Source of the DNA: Winogradskyella marina
Lineage (GTDB): Bacteria > Bacteroidota > Bacteroidia > Flavobacteriales > Flavobacteriaceae
Reading direction: 5' to 3'
Length of the DNA: 64,000 bases
Assembly: GCF_015645385.1 (NCBI RefSeq)
Contig: NZ_JADOET010000006.1
Span: 62,001 to 126,000 of the forward strand
Shown one piece after another: positions 54,414 to 63,473 of this stretch (positions are counted from its first letter, which is position 1; each line of letters starts with the position of its first letter). The translations under genes and the position numbers were made by a program. The notes below the pieces were generated by a model. That model was not told where the DNA came from and searched no databases. It saw nothing but the letters and a program-made list of their open reading frames with translations.

Positions 54414-54421
54414 CAAACCTA
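54414..54421 (-). promoter_or_regulatory. TAGGTTTG -7 box for the LRR pair
   Basis: A perfect minus-strand TAnnTTTG match ending 22 bases before the ATG of LRR copy 2. A -33 TTG is not clear. Confidence 0.45.
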
Positions 54422-54512
54422 TTTTAAATGTAGCTGTGTTTTGTCACTGTATTCTGTGATATTTGAAACCTAAAAAAAAAGCCTTTATAAAAATCACTAA
54501 ATACCGTGAGTT

Positions 54513-54561
54513 TAAACAAACAGATTTCTTTTACCTTGCCATCAGTAATTCAGTTTGTTTA
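54513..54561. promoter_or_regulatory. Inverted repeat in the LRR/DUF4132 divergent spacer
   Basis: TAAACAAAC (54513-54521) and GTTTGTTTA (54553-54561) form a perfect 9-bp inverted repeat with 31 bases between. It spans a near-consensus -7 box (TTACCTTG) 75 bases before the DUF4132 start. A regulator-binding site is possible but unproven. Confidence 0.3.
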
Positions 54562-54611
54562 GAAAAAGACAAACCATTGTTAATGACCATAGTTAAAAAT
54601 ATTTAAGAGAT

Positions 54612-57600
54612 ATGATCCCTATAGAAGATGCTAGAAAACACTTGGAGAAATACGCAAAACCAGCCGTAGACCGGTTTGAATTTCGTGCGTATTCTGAGCC
54701 TTATCGTGTTTTAGCAAAAGTACTTGGTGGTATAGAAAAAGAGAAACACGTTTATTATAATCAGCACGATTTTATTGCCGCCTTTGAAGATCCATTCAAT
54801 ATAAATCCTTGGACCACACCAGAAGGAATGCGTTTAGGAATGCAATTATATGGTGTTATTCAAGCGCCATACTTAGCAGCAATGTGGGATTTTATAAACA
54901 CCTTACCGTATCAAGATTCTTATAACAGGCAAGCCTTTAGATCGCGAGATGGCGAAGATGTTATACACAAAAAAATAGTCAGTTTTAGAGCATTTCTGAA
55001 TTCTAGTAGAATGGGATTTGGTGGATTATCTTTAGTGGAACAATTTCAATACAACACGTATTTTTCTGGTAACCAAGACCTTTTTCTAGCCATTGTTTTA
55101 CACAATGCAGAAGGCGCATTTGATGCCTTGCTTGACGATATTATTCAAGGAGAAGATGAGATTGGTGGCGTAAGTTCAGATATTATCAAGGCCTTATTGT
55201 ATTCTGAAGAGGAGAAACATTGGGAAATGGTTGCCAAATTACTACTTGCAGCGCAACGTCAAGAAGGTTTACGCCAAACCATAATAGAAGCTTTGGATAG
55301 CTGTAGTCTTACTGCATTTAAATATATGTTACAAGTTATTATAGATAATGATCTAGCCCGTTTTAGTAGTGTAAATAGAGCGGTTTGTACCTGGTTTAAT
55401 CTGAATTGGGAAACGCCTAAAAAAGCGCTTATCAATCGTATATTAACCCTTGCGCAATCTTTAATTTTTAACTTAAAAGAAGTAGATACTTATTTAAAAA
55501 GTAAAGATAATATTGAAGTGCTTGTTGGGCTTTGGGCCATTGGTATTTTAGATGTAGATACAGCCAATAGAAAAGCATTAGACATTGTATTTGACAACGA
55601 CGACCGAAATAAAAAGATACTCGCGTTGTATTTTATGAGTCAAACTGATAAAACAAATGATGCGCTAGTACCTTATTTTATAGAGAATATTGGAAAAGAT
55701 TACGCCTTAGACCATTGGATGGCGGTAAACTTACCAGAAACGTCTTTAGATGATACTACGTTTGAAAAATTACTTACTGTCGCTAAAAATGCTTCAGATA
55801 AAGGAAAGGTTTACGAAAGTAAAATATTCTCGTGGTGGAGTTTTATCCCAAGGTCAGACTATTTCTTCAATTTTATAATGAATAGTGCTACGGAAGCACA
55901 ATTAGAATTAATGGCACCTGATTTTGAAGACTTTCCTTCAGAATTTAGAGAGGCTTATTTTAGAAAAGTATTTCCTAAAAACTACAGCTATTCGTTATAC
56001 TACAACAAAGAACAAATAAAGCACAAAGTAGAATTAAATTACGATAAGAATTCTTGGAAACGCGCTTTAGCAAGACGAGCCATTTATAACAGAAACGAAT
56101 TGGTAATGGCTACAGGATTAAGCCTGTTCTTTAAAATGCACTTGTACGATACCGAGTTAGAGATTATTGAAGATTTATTAAGGCGAAAAAGTAAAATGTT
56201 ACGGACTTCGCTAATACAGTTATTAATAAACTTACCTGTAGATACTTTACGTCATAGCACCACTAATTTAATTCAGGCTAAAAACATAGAACAACGTATA
56301 GCCGCTTTAGAAATTTTAACGATTTTACACGATAATAACAGACAGTCTAATTTTACTGAAGAGCAAATAGCACTTTATAAACAGCGCCCTAAAATCACTA
56401 AAAACGAGCAAGTTTATCTCGATAAATTTTCTGACAACACAGAAGAATATAATTACACTAACGGTTTTGGGGCTATAGATTATGATAATTTATCCCCGCT
56501 TTACATCCCACAGTCACATTTTAAAACCAAGACCAATATTTTTGATAAGCTAGGAATTTCCACTTCAGAGGCTTCTGGGTTTAAATTCAAAGATTTTATT
56601 GATGTAAAGAAAATTGTGACTCAAGTCAATCAATTAATTGATATAGTCATAGAACATCGCGACCACGAATATCAAATGTTAGCCTACGATGGTGAAATGC
56701 GTACCACGTACCTTAACAAAGGGATTCACGATATGAAAAACTTAGGGGAAGATGCTACAGCTTTAGAACAACTGCATAGTTTACCTCTAGCCGACCTTTG
56801 GATTTCTTGGTATGAAAAAAGCAAGCTTAACGATTTTGAAATGTATTCGGTCATTCGCTACATCAATAACAGAGAAGCCCCTTTTGGAGCCTACACGATT
56901 CTTCAGCCTTATTTACAACAATATTATCCAGATTTGTCTGGTTTAAATTTAGGAGAAACACAAAGTTATTATTCTAAATCTAAAACCTACAACAAAATTC
57001 TAAAGCGTTTGTTTAGAGCATTCGCAGATGATAAAATGGTGGGTGATTTTAAGTTTAAGCTATATGAGGATATGATTGCTAATTTTCCAGAAAAATACAA
57101 ACTCACTCAATATCAAGAGAAAAGTAGCTATTACAGTACCGTAACTTATAATTGGACAAGCATAGTACAAGCAAATACACCTAATTTTGGTTTAGATAAT
57201 CTAGAGCAACTAACTAACGAGCAACTGTATAAATATTGGGCAATTCAAATGTATTTATCGGCTCAAAATATGGAACATCCTAGTGAGGCCACTACCATTA
57301 AAGTGCTTACCGAAGAGAATATCAATAAGAGAACGTTAAAGTTTCCAGAGGTAGAAGTTACCCTAAAATTATACAGATACGGTTTAATAAATGATGACGA
57401 TTTATTATTCCAATCGCTGAACAATCATTCTATAATGAGCATTATGGATGGTGGTTTTAATTACAGAATGAACTTTAATAAAGGATTAAAACGTAATAGC
57501 ATCCCAAAACACGTTTTTCTACCTTTAAAAACCAACCTTTTAGAAACAGAATTAGAACGTGGTGATTTAGCAACACCGGCTTCTGGCTATATTAGTAGTA

Positions 57601-59615
57601 TTCATCGTGTAGAAGGAGTAGATTATGTGTTTCGCATTTTAGAACGTTTAGGAAAAGATACGTTTGAGCGTGGTTATAGTTATTACGGCGACAGTAAAAA
57701 ATCAAAATTCAGTACAATTCTTAAACGAACGGCCTTTAAAGATACAGAATCTTATGCCGATTTTGCCAAACTAGCCGATGCTTCTAAAGTAAGTAAAAAA
57801 CGCTTGATAGAATTAGCATGTTACGCCACACAATGGGCCAATGTTGTGGGTGAATATTTAAAAATTGAAAATCTAGAAAATGCCGTTTGGTGGTTTCAAG
57901 CGCACGCTTCAGAATATATGAATAGCGAAAAAGAAACCATTATCGCGCGTTATTCTAACATTCCTAAAAACGACTTTGCACTTGGTGCCATAGATATCGA
58001 TTGGTTTAATAAAGTGTACAAAAATTTAGGAAAAACTAATTGGAAACTGCTTCACGATGCCGCCAAATATATTACCGATGGTAATGGGCATAGACAAGTA
58101 AAACTCTATTCTAGCGTGATGCTTGGTGAAGTTAAAATCACCGAAACACTAAAGAAAATTAAAGACAAACGTGATAAAGATTACGTGCGCGCTTTAGGTT
58201 TAATTCCGTTAAGTAAAACCGTACCAGAAAAAGATTTATTAAAACGTTACAACCTGTTGCAAACCTTTTTAAAAGAAAGCAAACAATTTGGAGCGCAACG
58301 TCAAGAAAGTGAAGCTACCGCTGTAGAAATTGCATTAGACAATTTATCTCGTAATGCAGGGTATAAAGACCGCGTGCGTTTCAGTTGGGCAATGGAGGCC
58401 AAAGGCACACAAGCCATTATGGAAAACGCGGTAGTCACTATAGATGAAACAGTTATAGAACTTGGTATTACAGACTTAGGTAAAACCACAATTAAAGTGA
58501 CCAAAGCCGGTAAAACTCTAAAAAACATACCAGCAAAACTGCGTAAAGACAAGCAAGTCGTCGCTTTAAAAGAAAATAAAAACTACCTATCTAAACAATA
58601 CAGCAGAACGCGTTTATCATTAGAAAACGCAATGGTTAATGAAGATGAATTTGCGGCTAAAGAAATTCACGAGTTAATGCAACATCCTATTGTAAAAGCC
58701 ATGTTGCAAAACTTAGTATTGTATGTGCCAGAAAAAGAAATTTCCGGTTTTTACAACAATGGCACCTTGGTAGATACCGATGGTAAAGTACAAGCATTGG
58801 CAGAAGACGATGTGTTGCTTATTGCACACGCCTCTCATCTACACCAATCGGTTGCTTGGGATTTGTATCAGAAATATGTGTTTGCAGAGCGCATTACCCA
58901 ACCCTTTAAACAAATTTTTAGAGAGCTGTATTTAATCACTAATGACGAGCGTGAGCATAGTAACAGGTCTGAGCGTTACCAAGGGCATCAAATTCAACCT
59001 AAAAAAACGATTGCTTTATTACGTGGTCGTGGTTGGACGGTGAGTATGGAGGACGGCTTACAAAAAGTATATCACAAGCAAGGTTTTATTGCTACAATGT
59101 ACGCTATGGCAGATTGGTTTTCACCATCAGACACAGAAGCACCAACTTTAGAAGTGATTCAATTTCACGCTATAGATAGCTATAAAAACATTCCACTTAC
59201 AGAGATTCCGCCAGTAATTTTTAGCGAAATTTTGCGAGACATTGATTTGGTAGTTAGCGTTGCGCACGTTGGTGGTGTAGACCCAGAAGCCAGCCATAGT
59301 ACAATGGAAATGCGTGCTGCCTTGGCCAAAGCTTCGGCTCAATTATTCAAGCTTCCAAACATCACGGTTAAAGAGCGTCATATTTTTATAAAAGGAACTT
59401 TAGGCGAGTATACCATTCATTTAGGTAGTGGTTTAGTGAGCAAAAACGGATTGGCATTATCCATCATTCCGGTGCACAGTCAGCATCGCGGACGTATGTT
59501 CTTGCCATTTGTAGACGAAGATCCAAAATCGGCAGAAATTATTTCTAAAATGAAATTACTTGCAGAAGATAACAAAATCCAAGATCCAACGATTTTGGCA
59601 CAAATTAATAGTTAA
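54612..59615 (+). CDS. Giant DUF4132 (MolR/YehI-related) protein
   Basis: A 1667-residue soluble protein without signal or membrane helices. Most of the first 1200 residues are alpha-helical, HEAT-like (for example LRTSLIQLLINLPVDTLRHS, and IAALEILTILHD). The conserved DUF4132 domain occupies about 1300-1480: LRKDKQVVALKENKNYLSKQ, MLQNLVLYVPEKEISGF, then QPFKQIFRELYLITNDERE and ALLRGRGW. A further about 190 residues follow (DIDLVVSVAHVGGVDPEASH). E. coli YehI/MolR has the same domain with an N-terminal WGR, which I do not see here. Related clusters in other bacteria include MoxR ATPase, VWA and SWIM proteins; none appears in this window. Divergent from two LRR genes; function unknown. Confidence 0.85.
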   Translation: MIPIEDARKHLEKYAKPAVDRFEFRAYSEPYRVLAKVLGGIEKEKHVYYNQHDFIAAFEDPFNINPWTTPEGMRLGMQLYGVIQAPYLAAMWDFINTLPYQDSYNRQAFRSRDGEDVIHKKIVSFRAFLNSSRMGFGGLSLVEQFQYNTYFSGNQDLFLAIVLHNAEGAFDALLDDIIQGEDEIGGVSSDIIKALLYSEEEKHWEMVAKLLLAAQRQEGLRQTIIEALDSCSLTAFKYMLQVIIDNDLARFSSVNRAVCTWFNLNWETPKKALINRILTLAQSLIFNLKEVDTYLKSKDNIEVLVGLWAIGILDVDTANRKALDIVFDNDDRNKKILALYFMSQTDKTNDALVPYFIENIGKDYALDHWMAVNLPETSLDDTTFEKLLTVAKNASDKGKVYESKIFSWWSFIPRSDYFFNFIMNSATEAQLELMAPDFEDFPSEFREAYFRKVFPKNYSYSLYYNKEQIKHKVELNYDKNSWKRALARRAIYNRNELVMATGLSLFFKMHLYDTELEIIEDLLRRKSKMLRTSLIQLLINLPVDTLRHSTTNLIQAKNIEQRIAALEILTILHDNNRQSNFTEEQIALYKQRPKITKNEQVYLDKFSDNTEEYNYTNGFGAIDYDNLSPLYIPQSHFKTKTNIFDKLGISTSEASGFKFKDFIDVKKIVTQVNQLIDIVIEHRDHEYQMLAYDGEMRTTYLNKGIHDMKNLGEDATALEQLHSLPLADLWISWYEKSKLNDFEMYSVIRYINNREAPFGAYTILQPYLQQYYPDLSGLNLGETQSYYSKSKTYNKILKRLFRAFADDKMVGDFKFKLYEDMIANFPEKYKLTQYQEKSSYYSTVTYNWTSIVQANTPNFGLDNLEQLTNEQLYKYWAIQMYLSAQNMEHPSEATTIKVLTEENINKRTLKFPEVEVTLKLYRYGLINDDDLLFQSLNNHSIMSIMDGGFNYRMNFNKGLKRNSIPKHVFLPLKTNLLETELERGDLATPASGYISSIHRVEGVDYVFRILERLGKDTFERGYSYYGDSKKSKFSTILKRTAFKDTESYADFAKLADASKVSKKRLIELACYATQWANVVGEYLKIENLENAVWWFQAHASEYMNSEKETIIARYSNIPKNDFALGAIDIDWFNKVYKNLGKTNWKLLHDAAKYITDGNGHRQVKLYSSVMLGEVKITETLKKIKDKRDKDYVRALGLIPLSKTVPEKDLLKRYNLLQTFLKESKQFGAQRQESEATAVEIALDNLSRNAGYKDRVRFSWAMEAKGTQAIMENAVVTIDETVIELGITDLGKTTIKVTKAGKTLKNIPAKLRKDKQVVALKENKNYLSKQYSRTRLSLENAMVNEDEFAAKEIHELMQHPIVKAMLQNLVLYVPEKEISGFYNNGTLVDTDGKVQALAEDDVLLIAHASHLHQSVAWDLYQKYVFAERITQPFKQIFRELYLITNDEREHSNRSERYQGHQIQPKKTIALLRGRGWTVSMEDGLQKVYHKQGFIATMYAMADWFSPSDTEAPTLEVIQFHAIDSYKNIPLTEIPPVIFSEILRDIDLVVSVAHVGGVDPEASHSTMEMRAALAKASAQLFKLPNITVKERHIFIKGTLGEYTIHLGSGLVSKNGLALSIIPVHSQHRGRMFLPFVDEDPKSAEIISKMKLLAEDNKIQDPTILAQINS

Positions 59616-59627
59616 TAATAGTATTAG

Positions 59628-59715
59628 GGCGTTACCTCGCTTAGGCGAGGTCGGGCTTTCTGTTACAAGTCCTCGTGCTATCGCACTGTGGGCTTTCCAC
59701 GGCAATCCCTAACGC
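59628..59715. repeat. Composite dispersed element, reverse orientation
   Basis: It reads GGCGTTACCTCGC...GCGAGGTCGGGCTTTC...GGCAATCCCTAACGC. On the minus strand this is GCGTTAGGGATTG, then GAAAGCCCGACC, then a hairpin (CCTCGC/GCGAGG) and GGTAACGCC, the same frame as 23272-23368 with different hairpin bases. It fills the gap after the DUF4132 gene. Confidence 0.8.
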
Positions 59716-59734
59716 AAAAAAAATCCGTATACCA

Positions 59735-60148
59735 ATGGAACTGACATTACAACTTAAAAGACTAGGAAAGAAAAAAGTAAAAGAAGTGCCTTTTACCTTA
59801 GAATCGCATCCTAAAAACTTAGAAGAATTATTAATTGGCTGTGTCAACCATCAAGTAGAGGCGTATAATAAAAAACGAACCGAAGTAAACGTCATCGGAT
59901 TTTTAAGTCCAGCCGAAATACAAGAACAAGCCCAAAGGGGTAAAGTTGATTTTGGAGAGATTTCCAACACAACACTAGCCAATTATCAAGAAGCTATAGA
60001 CAATGTCTTGCTAGCCTTTAAAGACGGATTATTCGTGGTTTTTGTAAACGATGATGAAATCACCGATTTAAAAGCACCGCTACAACTTACGTCTAATAGT
60101 GTCGTTGCCTTTATCAGACTTACATTTTTAGTCGGCACCTATTGGTAA
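59735..60148 (+). CDS. Unknown protein downstream of DUF4132
   Basis: A 137-residue soluble protein from the ATG at 59735 (MELTLQLKRLGKKKVKEVPF). The frame is open to 59675, but those extra codons lie inside the dispersed repeat and are rejected. It reads as alpha/beta: VEAYNKKRTEVNVIGFLSPA in the middle, then DNVLLAFKDGLFVVFVNDDE, ending in FIRLTFLVGTYW. No family named with certainty. It lies immediately after the repeat and before another small gene (nine bases), so it is probably co-transcribed and may be a partner of the DUF4132 protein. Confidence 0.7.
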   Translation: MELTLQLKRLGKKKVKEVPFTLESHPKNLEELLIGCVNHQVEAYNKKRTEVNVIGFLSPAEIQEQAQRGKVDFGEISNTTLANYQEAIDNVLLAFKDGLFVVFVNDDEITDLKAPLQLTSNSVVAFIRLTFLVGTYW

Positions 60149-60157
60149 ATTGTAGCT

Positions 60158-60490
60158 ATGAAAACCTTTGAACAAGACTTAGCAGAACAAATCATGAATG
60201 AGCATTCGGTTTGGGCAGCATTATTAGCCAATACCAATTTGGGGAATTATGCTTCAAGCTTATGGAACGTCACTCTAAAACCAGAAGATGTTACCATAAA
60301 TAGTGATGATAAAACATTCACATTTCAACACGCTAATTTTCAATTTGATGTCGAAGCTGGATTATCTTTTGGTGATGACCATTCCCAATACACAAAACAG
60401 GTTTCCGGACACGGCACGTTTCAATCTAAAGATTCCAAAACTATTGAACTTAAAACTTTAAATACAGATAAAATCACAACCATTAAATAA
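60158..60490 (+). CDS. Unknown small protein downstream of DUF4132
   Basis: A 110-residue soluble protein. The N-terminal helix is TFEQDLAEQIMNEHSVWAAL. A beta-rich C-terminal part follows (FTFQHANFQFDVEAGLSF, then TKQVSGHGTFQSKDSKTI), reminiscent of a small lipid-binding or assembly fold, but no family was recognised. It starts nine bases after the preceding gene and 22 before the SIMPL gene. Same transcript likely. Confidence 0.65.
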   Translation: MKTFEQDLAEQIMNEHSVWAALLANTNLGNYASSLWNVTLKPEDVTINSDDKTFTFQHANFQFDVEAGLSFGDDHSQYTKQVSGHGTFQSKDSKTIELKTLNTDKITTIK

Positions 60491-60512
60491 ACAAATTCAA
60501 AATATAAACATC

Positions 60513-61244
60513 ATGAAAAATTATTCAAACGCCATTATTTTTGGAATAGCCATCGTTGCATCTTCCATTTTCTTAGGAAAAGCCTATACCGACCGAAATA
60601 AAAAAGACGGTGAAATTCAAGTTACAGGCCTAGGAAAAACAGATTTCTCTTCCGATTTAATTGTTTGGGAAGGGAGTTTTGGTTCTACAAGTATAGATTT
60701 AAAACAAGCTTATATCTCTCTAGAGGAGAATAAAAGTATTATAAATACCTATTTACAAAAGAAAGGAATTCCATCTGAAGAGATTGTCTATTCTGCTGTG
60801 CAAACCCGACAAAAAACCAAGCAATTATACACTATTAATGGTGATTATGCAGGCGAGGAATTTGTGGGTTATGAATTAACCCAGTCTTTAGAAATTAAAT
60901 CTGAGGACGTCGATAAAATAGAGAAAGTCTCTAGAGAGATCACCGAATTATTAAATCAAGGTGTTCAGTTCTATTCGCAAGCACCACGCTATTATTACAC
61001 CAAATTAGCTGACCTTAAAATTGAAATGATTTCTAAAGCGACCGAAGACGCGAGATTACGTGCCGAAAAAATTGCAGAGTTTTCAGGAGGCGAATTGAGC
61101 GATTTAGAATCGGCTAAAATGGGAATCTTTCAAATTACAGGACAAAATTCAGGCGAAGATTATTCTTGGGGTGGTACTTTAAACACCAGTTCTAGAGAAA
61201 AAACAGCTTCTATTACTATGAAATTAGTTTACAAAGTAGACTAA
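60513..61244 (+). CDS. SIMPL (DUF541) domain protein
   Basis: A 243-residue exported protein: an N-terminal hydrophobic helix (residues 7-24), then the SIMPL/DUF541 domain (IQVTGLGKTDFSSDLIVWEG, ELTQSLEIKSEDVDKIEKVS, KATEDARLRAEKIAEFSGGE, ending in SITMKLVYKVD). SIMPL proteins, such as E. coli YggE and mammalian IRAK1BP1, are periplasmic or cytoplasmic oligomers linked to stress; the biochemical role is unclear. A terminator (61270-61303) follows, ending the run after DUF4132. Confidence 0.9.
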   Translation: MKNYSNAIIFGIAIVASSIFLGKAYTDRNKKDGEIQVTGLGKTDFSSDLIVWEGSFGSTSIDLKQAYISLEENKSIINTYLQKKGIPSEEIVYSAVQTRQKTKQLYTINGDYAGEEFVGYELTQSLEIKSEDVDKIEKVSREITELLNQGVQFYSQAPRYYYTKLADLKIEMISKATEDARLRAEKIAEFSGGELSDLESAKMGIFQITGQNSGEDYSWGGTLNTSSREKTASITMKLVYKVD

Positions 61245-61269
61245 TCCCCTACTCGATTTATATGTTAAA

Positions 61270-61303
61270 AAAGGTATTCTTATCCATGAGAATACCTTTC
61301 TTT
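61270..61303 (+). terminator. Terminator after the SIMPL gene
   Basis: AAAGGTATTCT (61270-61280) pairs with AGAATACCTTT (61289-61299), followed by CTTT. It closes the DUF4132-SIMPL run. Confidence 0.8.
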
Positions 61304-61362
61304 ATATCTGAAATTAAATATTCAAAAAAGACCTTCAGTAGAGCGAAGTAAAACACATTACA

Positions 61363-61878
61363 ATGGTTGAAATTATAAAAGCAAACGCCTCACATTCTAA
61401 ACTCATTGTAGACATCGGAACACAAGCGTTTAGAGAGTCTCACGGACATAGTGCTTCTAAAGCCGACATAGAAACTTATATTTCTAGAACGTATAACAAG
61501 GAAGCTATCCTAGAAGAATTTAACAATGAGAAAGTCTGTTATCATCTTATTTCTTGTGATGGTGTTATTGCAGGATTTTCAAAAATTCAATTAGATACAA
61601 CCAACAAAAACATAGCTGATTTAAAAATTACGAAGTTAGACCGCATCTATCTTTTAGAAGCGTTTCACGGCAAACAAGTAGGGGCTAAATTGTTTCAATT
61701 TACTATTGAACTATCAAAAAAACAGCATCAGAATGGCATTTGGCTTGCGGTTTGGACAGAAAACCAAAAGGCTGTAAAATTTTATCAGACCATGGGCTTT
61801 AAAATTGTAGGCGCTTTTGATTTTAAAATATCGGAGACGCATAGCAATCCTAATCATATTATGTATTTAGAATATTAA
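61363..61878 (+). CDS. GNAT family N-acetyltransferase
   Basis: A 171-residue acetyltransferase. KLDRIYLLEAFHGKQVGAKL holds the acetyl-CoA-binding loop, and GIWLAVWTENQKAVKFYQTM is the conserved strand and helix of GNAT. Resembles spermidine or peptide acetyltransferases of the PaiA type; acceptor unknown. It is followed after four bases by an unknown gene, so the two are co-transcribed. Cytoplasmic. Confidence 0.92.
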   Translation: MVEIIKANASHSKLIVDIGTQAFRESHGHSASKADIETYISRTYNKEAILEEFNNEKVCYHLISCDGVIAGFSKIQLDTTNKNIADLKITKLDRIYLLEAFHGKQVGAKLFQFTIELSKKQHQNGIWLAVWTENQKAVKFYQTMGFKIVGAFDFKISETHSNPNHIMYLEY

Positions 61879-61882
61879 AACA

Positions 61883-62584
61883 ATGAAAAGCGCAGGTCTT
61901 GAAACGACAACGGATAATTCTTCAAAAGAGAAAAGTGACAAAAACACCTTCTTTGTCATCAATGTTTTTGGAGCGCAACTTTACGATAAACCTGCGTTAG
62001 ATTCAAAATTGATAAAACGCATAACCGTTGGAGATAAAATTGTTGCAGAGCACATTCTTGAAACCAAACAATCCATACACATTGGTGAAGGCTTTCGACT
62101 TCATGGACATTTTATTAAAGTAAAACATCAAGGCTGTTCTGGCTTTATTCACAGTTCAGACTTGACAACTTTTAGACCTCAATTAGAACAGGTATACGAT
62201 AGCGTTTTTATTCCTGATTTTAAAGGAAAACTAATACATAAAACAACGGATAAAAGAATTGAAAATTTTAACAATAAGCCTTTTGAAATTGAGGAAGATA
62301 TAACCACCTATGAGCATATCGTTCATACCTATACCGATTTTAATGATTGTTTTGAGAACACGTATCTATATAAAGACATGAGATTGCATGAAGTCTATCA
62401 CCAATTACCTGTGCATAATCCTAAAATTGATATCACTTCAAAAGGAAATTTTATTCTCATGCCTAAGTTTATAGAAAAGAAAGACAACCAATACCTATTT
62501 AAAGGAGTAGGCATCACACGCAGTGTGGCAATAAGTAAAAATAAAGATGGCCTGTTTTTAATTTCGTCATTAGACTGTCCGTAA
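61883..62584 (+). CDS. Unknown protein with SH3-like N-terminus
   Basis: A 233-residue protein without signal peptide. Residues about 22-95 read like a bacterial SH3 domain (FVINVFGAQLYDKPALDSKL, then HFIKVKHQGCSGFIHSSDL), as used for binding peptides or cell-wall parts. The rest is acidic and beta-rich with no recognised motif (YTDFNDCFENTYLYKDMRLH). Coupled to the GNAT gene. A perfect hairpin terminator (62625-62659) follows. Confidence 0.65.
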   Translation: MKSAGLETTTDNSSKEKSDKNTFFVINVFGAQLYDKPALDSKLIKRITVGDKIVAEHILETKQSIHIGEGFRLHGHFIKVKHQGCSGFIHSSDLTTFRPQLEQVYDSVFIPDFKGKLIHKTTDKRIENFNNKPFEIEEDITTYEHIVHTYTDFNDCFENTYLYKDMRLHEVYHQLPVHNPKIDITSKGNFILMPKFIEKKDNQYLFKGVGITRSVAISKNKDGLFLISSLDCP

Positions 62585-62624
62585 ATATCGTCAGCACCAA
62601 ACATGCTAATTGTCAGATATAATT

Positions 62625-62659
62625 AAGCTGTTCTTATTCGTAAGAACAGCTTTTCTTTT
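62625..62659 (+). terminator. Terminator with TTCG loop
   Basis: AAGCTGTTCTTA, TTCG, TAAGAACAGCTT: a perfect 12-bp stem with a tetraloop, followed by TTCTTTTT. Confidence 0.92.
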
Positions 62660-62749
62660 TCAATAAATTAAATAAAAACATCCTGTTTAGATAAACCACT
62701 AAATCTCATAATGGCTGAAAACAGTGATAAAAAAAAAGAAGTGTTGCTC

Positions 62750-62757
62750 TAATTTTG
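62750..62757 (+). promoter_or_regulatory. TAATTTTG -7 box for the 62783 gene
   Basis: A perfect TAnnTTTG match. It places the transcript start near 62761-62764, after the ATG at 62759 and before the ATG at 62783, so it decides the start codon. Confidence 0.55.
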
Positions 62758-62782
62758 TATGAAACAAAAAACATTCAATATT

Positions 62783-63397
62783 ATGAGTAATACCATTCAC
62801 GGACCAGAAAAAACACCTGAAGAAATAGCTAAAATAGTAGAGCAAACTGAAAATAGCGATAAAAAAATCTATCCTATTTTAAAACCTGGCGACTGGGTTG
62901 GATTAAAAGCAGGCGCATTGAGTTCAACTTTAATTCCGTCTGAAGATGGTGCTGAAGTTGTAATTGGTTACGGTATGGATACACCTGACAACTTTGTGTT
63001 TTTAACCAAACAGCATTTAGAAACTATGGATGCTAAACAAATTACGCAAGAAGCCTTCACCAATTTAGAGAACTGCGATCCAGGATTAGAATTTGTTGGA
63101 GCATTAGATAATAAAGCCGTTGGTGCTAACGGAAACGACTTTTCTAGTGAAGCCATTCTTTCTAGAACGCATATGCTAAAAGCACATGCTATGTTAGACG
63201 CTGAAGAATTACTAGTATCTATCCCTAGAAGAACTTGTATGACTATTATTTCTAGACAAGCAGATGAAGACACTATTAATAAGTTTGCTTTTTTGCACAA
63301 CCATACTTGGCAAGATGATAGTTTTGGTAACGCACCTATTACAAATTCATTTTTTATTGTAAAAGACGGTAGTATTGTAGGACATATTCCTTTATAA
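62783..63397 (+). CDS. Unknown protein, weakly DUF1444-like
   Basis: A 204-residue cytoplasmic protein. The start at 62783 (MSNTIHGPEK) is chosen because the upstream ATG (62759) lies at or before the expected transcript start. The C-terminal half has LSRTHMLKAHAMLDAEELLV and SIPRRTCMTIISRQ, a pattern resembling YtpQ/DUF1444 proteins, although I cannot confirm it. The N-terminal half contains ILKPGDWVGLKAGAL. A palindrome (63419-63450) lies after the stop. Confidence 0.65.
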   Translation: MSNTIHGPEKTPEEIAKIVEQTENSDKKIYPILKPGDWVGLKAGALSSTLIPSEDGAEVVIGYGMDTPDNFVFLTKQHLETMDAKQITQEAFTNLENCDPGLEFVGALDNKAVGANGNDFSSEAILSRTHMLKAHAMLDAEELLVSIPRRTCMTIISRQADEDTINKFAFLHNHTWQDDSFGNAPITNSFFIVKDGSIVGHIPL

Positions 63398-63418
63398 TTT
63401 CTAGAATTTATTAAAACC

Positions 63419-63454
63419 ATAATTACCGATGTACAAGCATCGGTAATTATTTTA
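63419..63454. terminator. Hairpin after the 62783 gene
   Basis: ATAATTACCGATG and CATCGGTAATTAT form a perfect 13-bp stem around TACAAG, followed by TTTTAA. Terminator or dispersed palindrome. Confidence 0.75.
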
Positions 63455-63473
63455 AACCTTAAACACACAACAA

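Noticed and set aside
59675-59734. Longer N-terminus for the 137-residue protein
   Set aside because: The codons fall inside the dispersed repeat element; the ATG at 59735 gives a normal start.
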